64,000 bases of DNA from Schistosoma mansoni (GCF_000237925.1 NC_031496.1:2956650-3020649); one strand, 5' to 3'. Counted from the stretch's first letter, positions 34,546 through 48,992 are shown. Program-made: numbers and translations. Notes: generated by a model not told the origin, from the sequence alone.

Positions 34546-37121
34546 TCAGTTATGTATAACGGACGGCCATGTCGTTCGGCTGCTGTTGTCGTCTATTACT
34601 GCTGACTTGGAAGTCTCCCGAAGAAATTTTCGCGTCAGATGTTTTGGAAACTGGGAAAATGACGGCATTTCGCTAACAAAATCCAGAGAACTCAATGTAC
34701 CTATTTTGGTACTAGCACCAGTCAGGACTATCTGCTTTAGATCTTATACCGGACAGACCAACGAAAGGAGTTTAGGAGCGTCTACGATTATGATGAATAT
34801 TAAGATAAGGAGTCAAATTACGACGGAGGTGTGTGAGGTCATTTTATCGGTATCAGGAGTTCTATTGATCCCCAGAATCCGGTCGGTAGATATGGTCAGT
34901 TCATCTACAGAGTTATTTCGCGATGAGACACAGCTTTATGTTCGTTTACGTTCTCTGTCATCACTGTAATGGAGAAGAAACGCCGAAAAGCCGTCCAGAG
35001 AGTTTAGTTGGACAGTATTGTCATTCATTTGTTCCTTCGCCCGGTCTCGTATTCTAACCTTTGTTATTTGATCCTGGTTAAAGTAAAATGACAATGTAGC
35101 AAAAGTCATACTTCTAATTAATTTTATAAAAGAAATTATTCCAATATATCTATACGTGAATGGTCAGAAAAACGAAGAAACTTTAATTTATGGCTACGGT
35201 ACATTTGGATGACTTGAAAACGTGTGGTTTATCTTCGCCCAACAGCATTGATATTTACTTGTTCTTTTTCCCTGTCTTGTGTTTTACCTTTTACTCAAGT
35301 CTCTTGTTAAACACATATTATGTTGTTGTCTCCCTCGTCGGGCACTTGTTATTTGATCCTGGTCAAAGATGTATCTTTTATCGCCTAATTTACTATTGCG
35401 TGTTGCCGAACTTTCCATAATGAGGTTTGGTTTGACTAAACTCAGGGTCACGGTGTTTTTCAGTGTATGGGTGTTAACGTTTGGCTGTCTTCTTGGAAAG
35501 ATTCCCGGAATCTTTGCAGGCAGACATCTGATCCTATCTTGTTGGAAATATTTCTGTTGATTCTCAGGTATCAAACACTTTTTCATCAGCTATCTCTTGT
35601 TGTTTAGTAGGTTAATTTGTGTTGGGGAAACCCTTCACTGCATGGCACAGGCCATACCATTTGATGTGTTTCGTACCTTTGGTGTAATTTATACTATTTG
35701 TCAAATTGGACACAGAGTTAGTGTTTTGACATAATTTCATACGAGTGACTCAAAAACGCTTTGTGTGCCTAATCGAACAAATTTTGGTTCATTGGTTCTG
35801 CATTCAGATCAATTTTTCAAATTTCGATCGTTATATTCCTCACACACTTTACCCCTTGTGGTCACTCTAGAACACAATATTCCTATAGTCTTGACACACT
35901 TCCATTTGAGACTGTTACACTTTCCGTTGTGCGGTTACAATTAAAAATTTCAACAAAATTACATGTGAGCTTCATATTATAGTGGATTCAGTTTTCATTG
36001 ACACAAAGTTGGGTAAATCCTGGAGTGAAGAATTATTGTGTACATGTGTCACTCTTAGAGTCAGATATGTGTAACACGCGCCGGATATCACATAGAAATT
36101 AATTCATCTCTCAATTTTTGTCAAGTCAAATGGTGTGAATTGCACGTATTAGACCGTACGGCTCCGAATTCGTACGGATAGCTGTTTTGTGAATTTTGCT
36201 AAATTTTAGTCGTTTTTTAAAAATCAAATTAAATAGATTGAACAGGGCCTCAACATGGCTGTTTAAAATATGATGAACGTGCTTGTAATTGATTAGTTGA
36301 GCAGTAACCTTAACTTCTACACAGTCCTACATCCTCCATTGCCAAACAAAAGGCAGCGGTCTGAAGGTTGTTGATAACCGACGGAGGTGATTTATGTTGG
36401 TGATTAGGGACCTAATCGAGTTAGACGGAAATAGGGTGACCAACATTCCTAGGTCAAAATCACACCCGACAATTAATGTCTAGCTCAGATCACTCTTTCA
36501 TGACATCCATGTTGTTATGTTCGAATAGATCATCAGGTAACCTAAACTCGGCAGACAGAACGAAGAATCAGCGACACAACGAAAAGACAGGCTAAAACAT
36601 TCCTATGTGCCACAACCCTGATTACTTGATGGAGACGGCCAGGTTCAGATGAGGAAAACGTATATTTCACAAGCACGAACAAAACATGCACACAGCTAAA
36701 GCGTACATACATAGCATAAAAAGGTCATTATGAAACGTCACAAAACAGCGTATTAAAAAAAGGCAACAGAGGAACAGCATTTAGGGTCCTTCCAAGTTGA
36801 AAATACAATCTGAAGGTGGAAAGGAGTGCTTTTGGTGCGGAAATGAGAAGTTCAAATATCAACATGAAATTACAAACCGAAGACGTTTATCGAGTTATTC
36901 ATGGAGATCTAGTGCCTTCAACATAGGTACTATGGTTGCATTAATGACTTTACAACACAAACAATGATTTTAGGGAAACATGTTAGTGATTTGAAGTACA
37001 GAGAAATGGAGTGCGACCACAGCTTATGGCGCGCAATCAGTTACTGTGCGTTTGTCGTCCTTGACATTGACGAGGATCGGTGGACTGTTTGACATTCAGT
37101 CACTCAACTGCCGGGTGATTA
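34546..37121. other. Unannotated; possibly gypsy 5' region at its left
   Basis: 34546-35600 could hold degraded gag or LTR; a short phrase (TTATTTGATCCTGGT) occurs at ~35067 and ~35348. 35600-37121 has no recognised feature. Confidence 0.35.
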
Positions 37122-37641
37122 TTTTTATTTATTTATTTATTTAAACACGTAAATATTGGTACAAGAAAGCACCAGATAAATATGCGCCTCACAAATCTCA
37201 TTCGATTTGTGTGAGGGCTGTGATACTGCCCAGACTGAAGCAGGTGGTTTTCTTAGAGGACCACACCCGGAGCCTTTGACCTAAAGGTCTAGTCCACAAG
37301 GCAGTGGAGCATCGTGAGGAGATGCAGTCCCATGGTAGCCGGTGACCAACAGTTGGTTCATACGCCATTCGTTCCTTCAGGATACTGGAGCCCATGTGCA
37401 CCATTGGTTTGGAATCAGGGTTTTCTAACTCCCCTAGGTGGATCCTCCACACCTATCAACTCGGTTAAAGCGCCGGACATTCGCTTTTCGTCCTCTCAAT
37501 TTCGTAAACAACAGTAATGCCACGAGAAGGCAATGAGTAGGACTTCCCTGTCAGAGGCTATATACGTGTGGCCATATGAGAGCATTTCGAGAGGGAGAGT
37601 GGACTCTCCCCACTCTCGGCCGTACCAGGGCATTTGGGGGG
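37122..37641 (-). mobile_element. S-type SINE-like repeat, full length
   Basis: TTTATTTATTTATTTA tail at the left, head (CTCTCGGCCGTACCAGGGCA) at the right. Very similar to the copy at 50.28-50.81 kb. Confidence 0.85.
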
Positions 37642-38454
37642 CCAGTGACATTTCACTTGTGCAACAATATTATGTTGTGATTTTACACTCAGATCATTGT
37701 GGGAATAGACTCTAGGCACGAAATTTTCCCTTTCGTTGATGTCGATGGCTCGTGTAAATACATTTGGTTGATTTGACGGTCATTTATCACTAGCAAAATA
37801 GCTAACCAAGGCGTTTGAATAGGCATGAAGTACACAAACATTCAAATCCTATGACTATCCTCTACTGATTTCAACTCCCTTGGAGAAAATAAGAATGAGG
37901 GACTAATGTAGGTCAACAAACAAACAAGAACCGACCAGTTAGGTGGTCTCCGGAGTAACGGAACCTGTGAATGTCAGTGTGGAAGAACCTCACAGTTACG
38001 ACACGTCACTGGCGTCAGCTACCATACAGTCTCAGTCTTCCCACCACTATTAGAAGTATAGTACTCCTGGTTCTTGGTCTGTTACATGTCAAGACCATTA
38101 AGTCTTCGTGTTGGATGTCTGTGAACTTCTGAATCTAGGATGATTGAGTCTTTTCGGGTTCAGTACAACTCGAGAAATGACCTATCCAGTCAAATCAGAT
38201 GTTATGAGTGCCGACATTGGTCGGCAACACAACAACAGAAAGGTGAATTAGAATACCCCCTCCAGTCAGTTGATCTCAATCAATAAATCACGATTTAGGG
38301 CAGCAAGGCCACAGTACCGCCAATGGAACTCCTTAAATAGGCAAACATCTTGCAGTGGCCAGTTTGCACTGAATCTGCTAAGCCATTTACAGCAACAATC
38401 TGTTTATTTCCCCGAAAACATGCTTCTGCAACGGAATATCAGGTGAAGAGATAA
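37642..38454. other. Unannotated stretch
   Basis: May be the decayed 5' part of the CR1-like fossil that follows. No motif recognised. Confidence 0.35.
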
Positions 38455-41400
38455 ACCATGAAGTTCCTCTATAGCAACTCCGAAGGATTAGGAAGAAAAT
38501 TAAGGTAGATCAAAAACGTGATTTTGTTCGGATTTGAAGATCATAGTTCTAAATTAAGCATGTTTATCCATCGAATTCATGGAAGATGAAGTAAACGTGA
38601 AAAGCGTGACACTGTGATGACAGGGCACACAAAACAGGAGTAGTAGCGATGTTCAGACCTCAAGGCCGCAGTGTCAAGCTGAACCAAACTAGCCTAGACG
38701 GTGGAACCATGCTGGTATCGCCACGTTGTGAAATGCAATGAATAATTAGTTGGGGGAGTGAACCGGCTTTCCACATATACTAATGTGGTAGTATTAATCC
38801 CAACTAACCGATACTCGAAGCTGAACGTAAGATTTTTGAGAAAATTCGCATTAAACACATAGCACTGAGAGATCAGAAATAGTGAACGCGAAAATATTTG
38901 TCCAGCATGGCGTTCCTCGACCATACAAATGGAGTAATTCTGTGTAACATTTTGCTTTTCGTATTGAATATACTACTCTTCCTAACCCCAATGTGTTCTT
39001 CACACGTACTAGACTGCTGATTGTCACGTAGGACGAGTCAGTGTAGACTATGATGTGACATCCACGTTAGATTTGATAGATAAGTTAGTCACGCCATGAA
39101 AAACCTACAATTTTGAGGTGAGGTATGTTAATATAGCAGCAAGAATAAATGCACAATCATCAAACTAGACCATACTTCTACACCAACCATATGCTAATGC
39201 GACAAACACATTGGGGCCAACCATGTACTCCAAGCCGGAGACTACAATACTACACCTCTTGATATCAGGAAGTGCGATACGACAACTATATAAAATAACA
39301 CACAAAGGTAAAACATACTTCGGGTAATGCCGACGCTATCACACCTGAAGTTTGGTCTTATGGTGATAACTAGGAACTTTAACGCCCCAACCGTAAATTC
39401 GCGTGTTGATGATATGGTATCTGTAGGACAGTTTCACAAACAACTCGTCGAAATTATCAAACCTTCTGGTTTCGTTGAACATGTAGATAACGCCACGAAA
39501 TAGCAAAAGGACGGAATTCTCTCAAGTTAAACTGTTTGCCCGCAAATGGTCTAGTCAACTAGGTTCATGTTCAAGCATCAGAAAGCAGTGATGACTATAG
39601 CTATTTATATTTAACTTGATCAGAAAAGAAGTACTTCGTAGAGCTGAGAATGCCTCTGTCTATTGCTGTATCAGGGCAGACTACACAACCATGGGGCAAA
39701 AACTCACAAAATCTCGTGGCTACTAGAGTGGTGAAAACTGTTAACGGATGACCACTGAGAGACAGCGAGAGGCATTACTCAGCGACCTATCCTACATAAC
39801 ATACACGCAGCTCAAAACACCCATTGAAAGAAACTAACTCATCTTAAACAAAGCGCAGACAGCTTGTTGAAGGAAGAATAGGAATCCTGTCACAAGTGTG
39901 AATTTCTACCAGGAGATTCTGGTAACAACAATTACGTGGAACTGAGAAATAAATGTTTCGTAAGCGTGCGAAGCGACATATACTTCCAGAAAAAATTAAT
40001 GACTTAAGTCAATGTTCATCCACAGCTCCTTCATCAAACGGATAACCGAAAATGAAGGACTGATCCTCTTTCAAAGTGAGTAACATCCAAGATCTCACCA
40101 TAATAAAAATGCCACAGAATCTTAACACCAGCGTCCCTGATCGAATAAACAGCCAATCTATAAGCATCCAACGCTCTTTTAACCTAGTGTGGTAAGATTT
40201 TCCGACTGAATGATCGAATCGGTTTCCTAAGCTCTTGTAATAACCTCAGACTAAATCTACACGACAACATAGACAATAAACAATAATAATATGGAAAGAA
40301 AGCTTTACTCTAAGGTTAGTTCATGTACTTCCTGCACTTCAGATAGTCCTAGGCTTCTGAAATGTTTTGCAACCCTACTAAACATAGTAGAAAGACAACC
40401 ATCCAATCAGGAATGTGACACGTGGAACTTCACTTTCTGGATATTTCTGATAGACTTCTTTTTAATTTGATTAGATAAAATGTTTCCCAGAGTTTCTAGG
40501 GCTTCTCTGAGCTTCTTCCGAGGAATACTTTGTGTCTCGCCAACATAAAGCCCATTGGTGACCTGGGAAGTATACATCTAATTCTCTGTACTAGTATGAA
40601 AATGTCGAGAACCTTAACTTCCTGAAAGTCGCTGTGATGTATCAGTATCCTGCCTGCGGCCATAAAACTGTAAGTGGAAGCGATCTATACACAGGTATGT
40701 GGCCTGTCCAGGTAGCGTCACTAGAGTGAGGGGGCCAGAGGTTTCTTTTAAATCTTTAAAGTAGGGGGCATGAAAGACCCAGCCCGCCATGGAGCAGTCA
40801 CATTACCCTCGATACTGCCAAAGTTAATAAAAAAGAGCAATGGTCAAATGAGAGAAAACACTGACGCAACCACCCCTCTTCATGAAGGCCAGAACGGATT
40901 TAAGAAGAAGTTATTTGAGTTCCATCTTCTCATAGGATGAGACAGCTAGACCGGCTTCTGAGAATAAAGGATGCTGTAGCACGTAATATTCCTGTAATTC
41001 ATAAGGGCGTTTGAATCCGTACCACGCGTACTCCTAAAATGGGGATCCAGGTTTCGTTGACTCGCATCTATTCTGAATGCAAATTATCAACGAAATGGGA
41101 CGTGCTCGTAAATTATCAACAGAATGGGACGTGCTCGTACCAAAGTGCATTGAATGTAAGGTAGCTAGATTGTCTCACCAACAGTTGTTTCATGGCGGAC
41201 AATCTTAGGTTAATTCCTCTTTCTGGTCTCTAACAAGAAGCCTCTAGCCAAAATAAGCTAGTTGTACTAATCTATTCATACAAAACGAAGGTCTGGAAGT
41301 CCATGAAAAGCTTAACGAGTTCTTCGGAACTTCGAAATTACTGAACGGATGTGGGCCGTAGATAATTTATCTTGTCGAAACACTATGCTATGAAGACTCG

Positions 41401-41900
41401 TACCCACGACTAACAAACTATTTCGTGATAATTTACCTCCACTTTCCCCGCAAACTGTGATATAGGACAATTATTCCCAGAAAACTTAGATACCTGCTCA
41501 AACACCTTTAGAAATGCCATCATGTCAAGTGCGAATCACTACTTTATCTAGAACAAATTGGTGAATTCACATCAGGTCTGCTTTTGACACTATTCATGAC
41601 TTTCTCATAGATTCACCTTCAAATCTACAATGCTGCGTCTCCCCCCTTTAAAAGAAATAGAATTCTCTTCGAGAACACACAAAGACGAGCAACTTAGTGG
41701 ATGATGAAGCTGTGAAACAAATCCTACGAAGACAGACTCCGACATCCATGAATATTTTCTCCGGGCTATAGAGACGAAGAAAAACTGACTTGAAAATGGA
41801 ACACGATATACTCAGTACGCTACGTCACATCAACACGAACATCCTACAAGGACATCATCATCATTCTCCGTGAAGACACCTCCGAAAATTACATGTCTAG
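38455..41900 (+). pseudogene. CR1-like non-LTR retrotransposon fossil
   Basis: Collinear faint matches in changing plus-strand frames: endonuclease start (KFLYSNSEGLGRKLR) at ~38460; an ITRNFNAPTVN block (family GDFNxPxxx) and GFVEHVDNATK at ~39360-39500; thumb region LFENTQRRAT at ~41670; then YEDRLRHP and FSPGYRDEEKLT at ~41730-41790. Spacing fits one full-length element. Little else between is readable, so it is old. Confidence 0.6.
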
Positions 41901-44568
41901 AGGTGAAAACCCGTGTGCCCTTCCAAATTTTCACACACCTACACTAGCTGTACTTGACGCATATCTCGTAACTTACCTACTGTTATCATTACAGCATATC
42001 ACTAACTTATTCTTATACCGCTTATCATTACTACCGTTTCCCATCTCATTCTTACACTTCGATCTCACACTGTTTGTATTACCAATTATGCAACATACTG
42101 TTGTGTGCACTATCATTATAGTCGATTACTGAGAACAAATGAATTTATTAGTAGTTAAAATACGAATATATTCGAATATGTATTTCAGTAATTTACTTCA
42201 TCAATAATAAGCAGTTAAAGCACAAGTGGTTTGAGTCGATATAAACGGACTGGTGTAGTTGTTGTGTAGGATTCACACCAGAATTGGTTTTAGACTGATA
42301 TTGCCACGTATAATCTCAGGCGTTTGCAATTAAGTAAAAATAACACTTGCAGTAAAATAGTCAGCAACTGCATAGTAATGAGATAAATGAAGGATTGCAC
42401 ATGAATGGTCTAACCTGTATTGTTTCGATTGACATAAATACAAACTATCCTGAATACTTGTTAACCAGCGTGTCCTAAATATACATAGATCAATATGGTA
42501 ATGGAATTTGACTTACAAATAAATAAATGGGTGAGGAATCAGACGAAAGATTTTCGAGGAGACTTAGTCTGCAGTTAAACTCAACTAGATTTCGTAGTTG
42601 TGGCAGTCAGAATAAAGTGGGAATTATCATGTCCACCTTCCTTGTAAGCAGTGGCGGTCGACTTCCCTTTTTCTGTGCTTTTTCCGCTGTTTCTTTTGTG
42701 TAGCTGCATAATTTAATGTTTCAGTGTGCTGAAATTCAGCAGCTAAAGTAATACTTGCACCAAAGTCGTTCGAATAAACCGCACACCTGACCACAAGTTA
42801 ACTAACAGAAGTGAAGTAACGCGCTTGACAATCATATGATTAGTCAAGTATTTCATTCCAGAATGAGCATAAAATCACGTTTATTCGACATCTCTATAGA
42901 AAATGCCATACTTATTTATTCGCTTTCTCAGTTCTTGAAACAATCGTCTTCTTTAAGCATTCGAATATTTTTTTTAATTGTCTTTTATGTTGGGGAACAA
43001 CCAACCAAACTATTGTCCAGTTATGTGATAGCTATCGGTCCAGGAAACCTTACAGCCCTGGTAAGAGCACATTCACTCAGATTAGGAAATACACCAACCC
43101 ACATATAACTGCTGAACTGAGTAGAATCCGTGCGGTCAGGTTGACAAACTATCGCCTATTTGAAATTACCGATGACCTATAATCATCCTGAAACAGCATG
43201 AAGCGAAGGAAGGGAGGTAATCCGTTTATGCAAGCTCGTCGCAAGGTAATTAGAAACTAAGGGTGTTTTGAAATACAGCATAATTTTTTCCAGGAGTTTT
43301 GAGACCTTCAGATGACAGTTTACTGCATTCGTATAAGAACAATAGAAATACATGCCGATGAACATAAGCAGCTAAATTTTTTATCTCCGAATACAGAAAT
43401 ACAGGGAGTAATTGTCCAATACTATCTCGTGATTTCTGGATTGCTGGCCGTGTTTCCAGCTATTCAAGGTTATTGAAGAGGAAGAGGGAGGTTTGAGCCA
43501 AGTCAGCAACAAGGTAAGATAAGTGTGACCTTTGATTCGAAATTATTGACTGATTGGTTTGACCAATACCTTCATTAAATCATTTTTAGTTGGTTGAGAG
43601 CTAATTAAGTTGATAATCCACGAACATCTCATTGGGGGACTTACTCCAATGGCCATTACAGACAGCTGATCTAGTTTCTCCAGTTGTCGATCTAATATAT
43701 ATTTATTTTCTTCATGTGAACGCTGTTGTATTTACCGCAAAGTTTTGTAACATTTTAATAAGATGTGTTTTAAAATACTGATCGCAAATATTGTGTTTGG
43801 AAGTACTGGGAGTTAGCCGTGTGATTATAAATAGCTGCTTTGCAAAGCGGATCTGCATCTTCACAGGAGCAACGATGTCTCAAATATAAAAGAAGGTTTA
43901 GTGGTATTAGACAAGCAGTGGGAATGGCCCTACTAAGTTTCCGGTCAGTCAGTTAACTATCTCGTTGCTAAGACCCTTCCTCGATTTACTTTCTTGGCAT
44001 GACTAGTTTCGATTCCGAGATTGTTTGAATTCGAGGATTGTGCTATTTCTGATTGTTGATTAGTTTCGTTATTGAATTTAAGTGCATTGTGTGCCCTTCC
44101 TGTGTCGTAAATTAACCAACTGTTTTCTTTTTCTTAGCCTTAGAGCACTCGTCATGCTCCTCTAGTACACAGAACACCTGGCTAGATGCGAACCGCTACA
44201 ATATATCTGTTAGAACTGTCAGTTCGTAATGAAAACCTTTACTTTGACTCCTAACCACGAATTTTAACCCAATCCCAAGTTCTCATATTGGTTTATAATC
44301 CTCTTTTGACCCTGATAAACAGGTGAGTCGTCTGAAGTCCACTTTAGCGTTATTTAAAGGTCGCCCTTAAATTAGTGTTACGGCTTTTTTGTATTTAGCA
44401 TAGGCTTCTTTTGGATGAAAATAGCATAACTTTTAGCCTCTAGTGGATGCTATTAAATGTCAAGCGGTGTAAAAAGCATCTCGTAACAGAACTAGCGTGT
44501 CTGATGAGTAGTTAGTATTCAGAATGTTGCTACCTTCCTGTTAGTAAATGTTTGTCCTTATCATACCA
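41901..44568. other. Unannotated stretch
   Basis: Open frames at 41893-42132 and 42836-43108 show hydrophobic, low-complexity composition without family resemblance. No exon called. Confidence 0.4.
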
Positions 44569-47500
44569 CAGTCAGTCAGCTACAACGTAGGACCAGGCAC
44601 ATATATGCATCGGTCCAAGTTACCATACCTCGTTAGCACAACAAGATAAACACCGGATTCATAGAAGTAATTAATTTAGTGGTGGTAGTATATAAAGAAA
44701 GGTTGTATATAAGGATATAGTACAGGAAGGAAGAGAGATATGAAGCAATTTTAATCTCATAGTTTAAGGGAAGATAAAGAGTGTATACACCTACGCCATT
44801 GTGATCGATTCTGAGTCATGTCACATAGAGTCTCCAACCATTGGTTACGATAGTCACGCGGACCCCAACCAGGTAGTCTGCATCTGCCAACATGGCTCAG
44901 GCTGGAAGTTAGTGACTTCAAACACTGATGCCATGTTTCGGTTTGGCCGCCCCTAACTCTCTTCCAACCATCCCCAATACTAGTCATCATAGCGCGTCGT
45001 GGTAATCGGTGTTCAGGCATACGTAACACATGGCCCAACCATCTCAGTCGATGAAGATTCATGACTTCATCAACTGATTTACCATCGTTCCCTAATACCC
45101 TGCGTCTAACCTCACTATTACTTACCCGGTGATCCCAGCAGATCCGAGCAATATTTCTAAGACATCTGTGGTCAAATACTAGTAACTTACGAGTATCTTC
45201 TACTCTTAATGGCCATGTTTCACAGCCGTAAAGTAGAACAGAGCGAACTGATGCGCAGTATACTCGTCCCTTAATTGATAGACGGATATCTCGTCTACGC
45301 CATAGGTGACGTAAGTTGGCAAAAGCCAAACGAGCTTTTTGAATCCGTGCTGAGATTTCGTCAGACACCAACCCATTAGGGCTGATCAGACTTCCAAGAT
45401 AAGTGAAGTTGTCCACGCGTTCGACTACTTCACTCCCTATCCTTAGTTCGGGTGTTGACGCAGGCCAGTCCTGGAGTAACAGTTTACATTTGGATGGGGA
45501 GAAACGCATCCCAAACATCCTGGCATTATTACTGAGTTCCAACAGAAGACTCTGCATTTTGCCAGCGTCTTCACCAAACAGGACTATGTCATCTGCGTAT
45601 TCTAAGTCGCTTAGTGGTCCCCCTGGTAGGAGATCAATTCCTGCAAATTCAGTCGACGAGAGTGTTATTTCCAGCAACAGGTCTATAATGAAGTTAAAAA
45701 AGGGGATAGTGGACAGCCTTGACGTACATCACTTGAGGTTGTAAAATCATATGACAGTTCGCCATAAGCTCTCACTCGACTGATAGTGTTCGAGTAAAGA
45801 GCCTTCACAAGGTTTATGTACTTCTCAGGTACACCTTTCAATGACAGACACTGCCACAGAACCTCTCGGTCTACAGAGTCAAATGCTGCTTTCAAGTCAA
45901 GAAAAACTATCATTGTCGGACGCCGATAAGCGTGTCTGTGCTCTAAAACTTGACGAATGGTGAATATGTGGTTGATACAGCCACGACCAGGTCTGAAGCC
46001 AGCCTGATTTTATCGTGTTTGCAGTTCACGAGTCTTAGTTAGGCGCCTGATAATTATTGAGGCTAGTATTTTAGATACTATGTTAGTCAGACTAATCCCT
46101 CTATGGTTATCGCAGGATGATTTTGACCCCTTTTTATATATTGGGACAATAAGTGATTGTGACCAGTCGGATGGGATTACATCCGTCTCCCAGATTTTAG
46201 CCAGAATATTAGTCAACCTAATCGCTAAAATTGGACCACCATATTTAAAGACCTCTGGAGCCAATCCATCTGGTCCAGCTGCTCTTCCTCGTTTCAGATT
46301 ACCTATAGCCTTTTGAACTTCAAGTAGGGTTGGGGGGCCTACTTCAATGTTCCATTCAGGTTTTCTGAGAATAGTGGGTAGTTGTGCAGTAGCTGAAGGC
46401 CAGCTAAACTGTTCCTTAAAGTGTTCCGCCAATCGTTCTAAACGTTTGGGTTGAGAGCAGATAAGGGTTCCGTCTTTTTCGGAGATTGTCTCACTTACGC
46501 TTGACTTCTTAATTCCAGTTTCTTTTATTAGTCTGAATAGTTGCCTGGTGTTGCCTACAGCCGCTGCCTTTTCCATCTCTTTTGCTTTCGTTGCCCACCA
46601 CTGCTCACGATCGTTCCTTAGACTTTTAGTTAACCTAGATCTAATTTGTTTACGCTCTTCGTCGTGTTCAGAGCCTGATGGGATGAGTTTACGCGAATCC
46701 ATCAGTGAAATAGACTTAAAAGAAATCCATTGGTTTTTTGGAACCCTATGGTTTAAATGACTAATAGATGTTACTGCTGTTTCCACAGCTGTTCGTATGT
46801 CTTTCCAAGCAGCATCTGGGTCAGTCTCGTTTACAGAACTGCCTAGATGTGAACTCAGCTGTTTCTGGAATTCGCATTCGGCTTTCTCGTCCTCCAGTTC
46901 AATCCTAATGGGTCTTCTTAGTGTACTTTTCCTGCGTCCGTTGAGGCGCAGACAAATGCGCGCTCGTATTAAAGCGTGATCAGAGTCTAAACAAGTATTC
47001 CAATACGAGCGACAATCTTCTATTGAGCCTCTCCAACGATGACTGATGACAATATGGTCTATTTGAGTCCATCGTTGGTTTGGTGCAGGTGGTCGCCATG
47101 TTAGACGATGTCTCTCCTTATGTTTAAAATTAGTGCTTGCCAAAAATAAACGATTGTCTGAGCATAGTTGCAACAGACGATCACCATTATCGGTTCGTTG
47201 AGCCGGAATACTAAAACACCCACCTAAATGTCTTTCTGTTTGATTTAAGCTGCCTACCTGGGCATTAAAGTCACCCGCTACGACTACTATATCTGAGCGC
47301 TTAGCTTTCTGAAGAAGCTCAGAGAGCTTTCTGTAAAAGTCATCTTTCACCTCATCATGGCTGCAGTCAGTGGGAGCGTAGGCAGAAACGACGAAAAGGC
47401 AACGACGTGTGTCCCTATCCTTCCGAGTTCTTACGGAGCCATTTAGCCGGACAGCACACAGGCGACTGTTAACGGGGATCTATTCTAGTAGTGCCTGTTC

Positions 47501-48465
47501 TGCCATTGTACTTAGTGCTATGCCTACACCTGCAAGTCCGCGAGAACTAGCCAACGGGTCGCCAGATACACGGAGGGTGTATTTCGTTGGCTGTCCATTT
47601 TGGCGAGGTGAGGTCAAGTGAATGACCACACTGGGATCCTGTATGCGTGTTTCGGAGACACAGCATACATCAATGGTACGAGATTCTAGGGTTTTAGCTA
47701 AGGAGGCCTGTTGACCGATTTGGCATAGGGTACGTACGTTGAAGGTTCCAATGTGTAGTTTGGAGCGAGGTTTTAGTAGACCTGGGACAGTGTTTCGCGC
47801 ACTAGAATCGTTGGCCATGGTGACACTTGAGGAGGAAACCGGAAGAGGAAGTTTAGAGTTGAAAGTTCATGTAGGAGGAATAATAGGAATTGAAGAAGGA
47901 GATTGGTTATGAATACAGTGGTCTTGAGTGTTGTTAGAGGTATGAGGGCGGTTATCACTTCCCGGTTGCCCACACCGTGGAAGGGTTCTTCTAGAGGTAC
48001 CTGAAAAGGAAATTGGGTTAGAAGTGGTCTTAATGACCTGAGAGCGTGGCCACAGTGCCCAAGGGACAACTGCTTGAGGTCGGTCACACACGACCATTTC
48101 GTGGGTAGTTTTTGTGTTAGCTCCGTTCTTCAAAGGACCTTACCGCCGGAGACGGATTTCCGTGGGATAAGGTGAGGTGTGCATTTTTAGGGTCGACCTT
48201 TTCTAACCCCACCCCTCCTTGTGGGAAGGCAGCATCGCTGTCATGCTGGTTGTCTGAAGGAAACACCTTACTGCTGTCACACCTCTGTACAGTCAGCAGT
48301 ACGACTTCGCCTTCGGACCTTGGGTTTGCTGCTTTTAGTCTCACCGCTCTTCAACCGACCTGTCTGGCATGGTGGGACCTCGAGGAACGATTGTTCCAGC
48401 CAGCATAGCTCGATTGCTTCATCACGATAGGCAAGCCCGACCACCACGTCAAGGTGAGTTAGCGA
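44569..48465 (-). mobile_element. RTE-clade non-LTR retrotransposon, near complete
   Basis: About 3.9 kb. The 3' end (left) is a short (GACT)-type tandem tail next to TAGCTGACTGAC on the minus strand, shared with the fragments at 5.2 and 59.4 kb. The 5' end is not sharply defined; it stops near an (AAT)n tract at 48.47 kb. It lies about 0.5 kb upstream of WBP4, transcribed away from it. Confidence 0.85.
44757..47818 (-). pseudogene. RTE endonuclease-reverse transcriptase ORF with three lesions
   Basis: APE endonuclease: GTFNVRTLCQIG, the catalytic-Glu block VSETRIQD, VVVAGDFNAQVGS and LDSDHALIRARI. RT: GRAAGPDGLAPEVFKYGG, VPIYKKGSK, HRGISLTN, VFLDLKAAFDSVDREVL, DVRQGCPLSPF and LEYADDIVLFGED, so all catalytic aspartates remain. 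C-terminal region: FTYLGSLISPNG, LYGCETWPLR, HRLRWLGHVLRMPEHRLPR. Lesions: TAG near 47480 (probably from TGG), TAA near 46007, and a frameshift in a T6 tract near 45690. A stop also separates this frame from an open stretch at 47867-48133, which may be an N-terminal extension or 5' UTR. So few lesions imply recent insertion. Confidence 0.9.
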
Positions 48466-48469
48466 TATG

Positions 48470-48523
48470 GTAAATAATAATAATAATAGTAATAATAATA
48501 ATAAAGGCAATAATAATAATAAT
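48470..48523. repeat. Imperfect (AAT)n tract
   Basis: AATAATAATAATAGTAATAA-type repeat, about 54 nt, at the 5' edge of the RTE element. Confidence 0.9.
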
Positions 48524-48619
48524 GTAAATTGTCTTGCTTTTAGTATGAGCAGGGATATTATCGTCAATAGAGTTCATCATTTCATTCATTTGTCAAGGTA
48601 GCAGCCACGGTCCTAAGTA

Positions 48620-48785
48620 CCCTTGATGGCCACGTTTAGCAGCCGTAAAGTAGAACAGGGCGAACTGCTGCGCAGCATACTCGTTCCTTAATTGATAGAC
48701 GGATATCTTGCCTTCGCCATAAATGATGTATGTTGGCAAAAGCCAAACGAGCTTTTTGAATCCGTGCAGAAATTTCGTCAGAAAT
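48620..48785 (-). mobile_element. RTE fragment
   Basis: Near-identical to part of the neighbouring RTE ORF (45210-45366): shares GCAGCCGTAAAGTAGAACAG-type sequence, TTAATTGATAGACGGATATC and CAAAAGCCAAACGAGCTTTT. It lies between the full element and WBP4. Confidence 0.85.
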
Positions 48786-48992
48786 GCATGCATAACTTTT
48801 TGAATCTAAGCAATATGGAGTTTACCGATTGGCGTGTTTAATAAAATCGGAGCCACAATATGTGTAAACAATTCTAAATTTCTTTGTCCAGTCATACTTG
48901 TTTACGAATTCTAAATCACTCGTACGATATGCCTAATTTACTGTGTTTGCTTTAATATCGTTCTGTAGTTTCAGCGACTATCCCTAGTTGGT

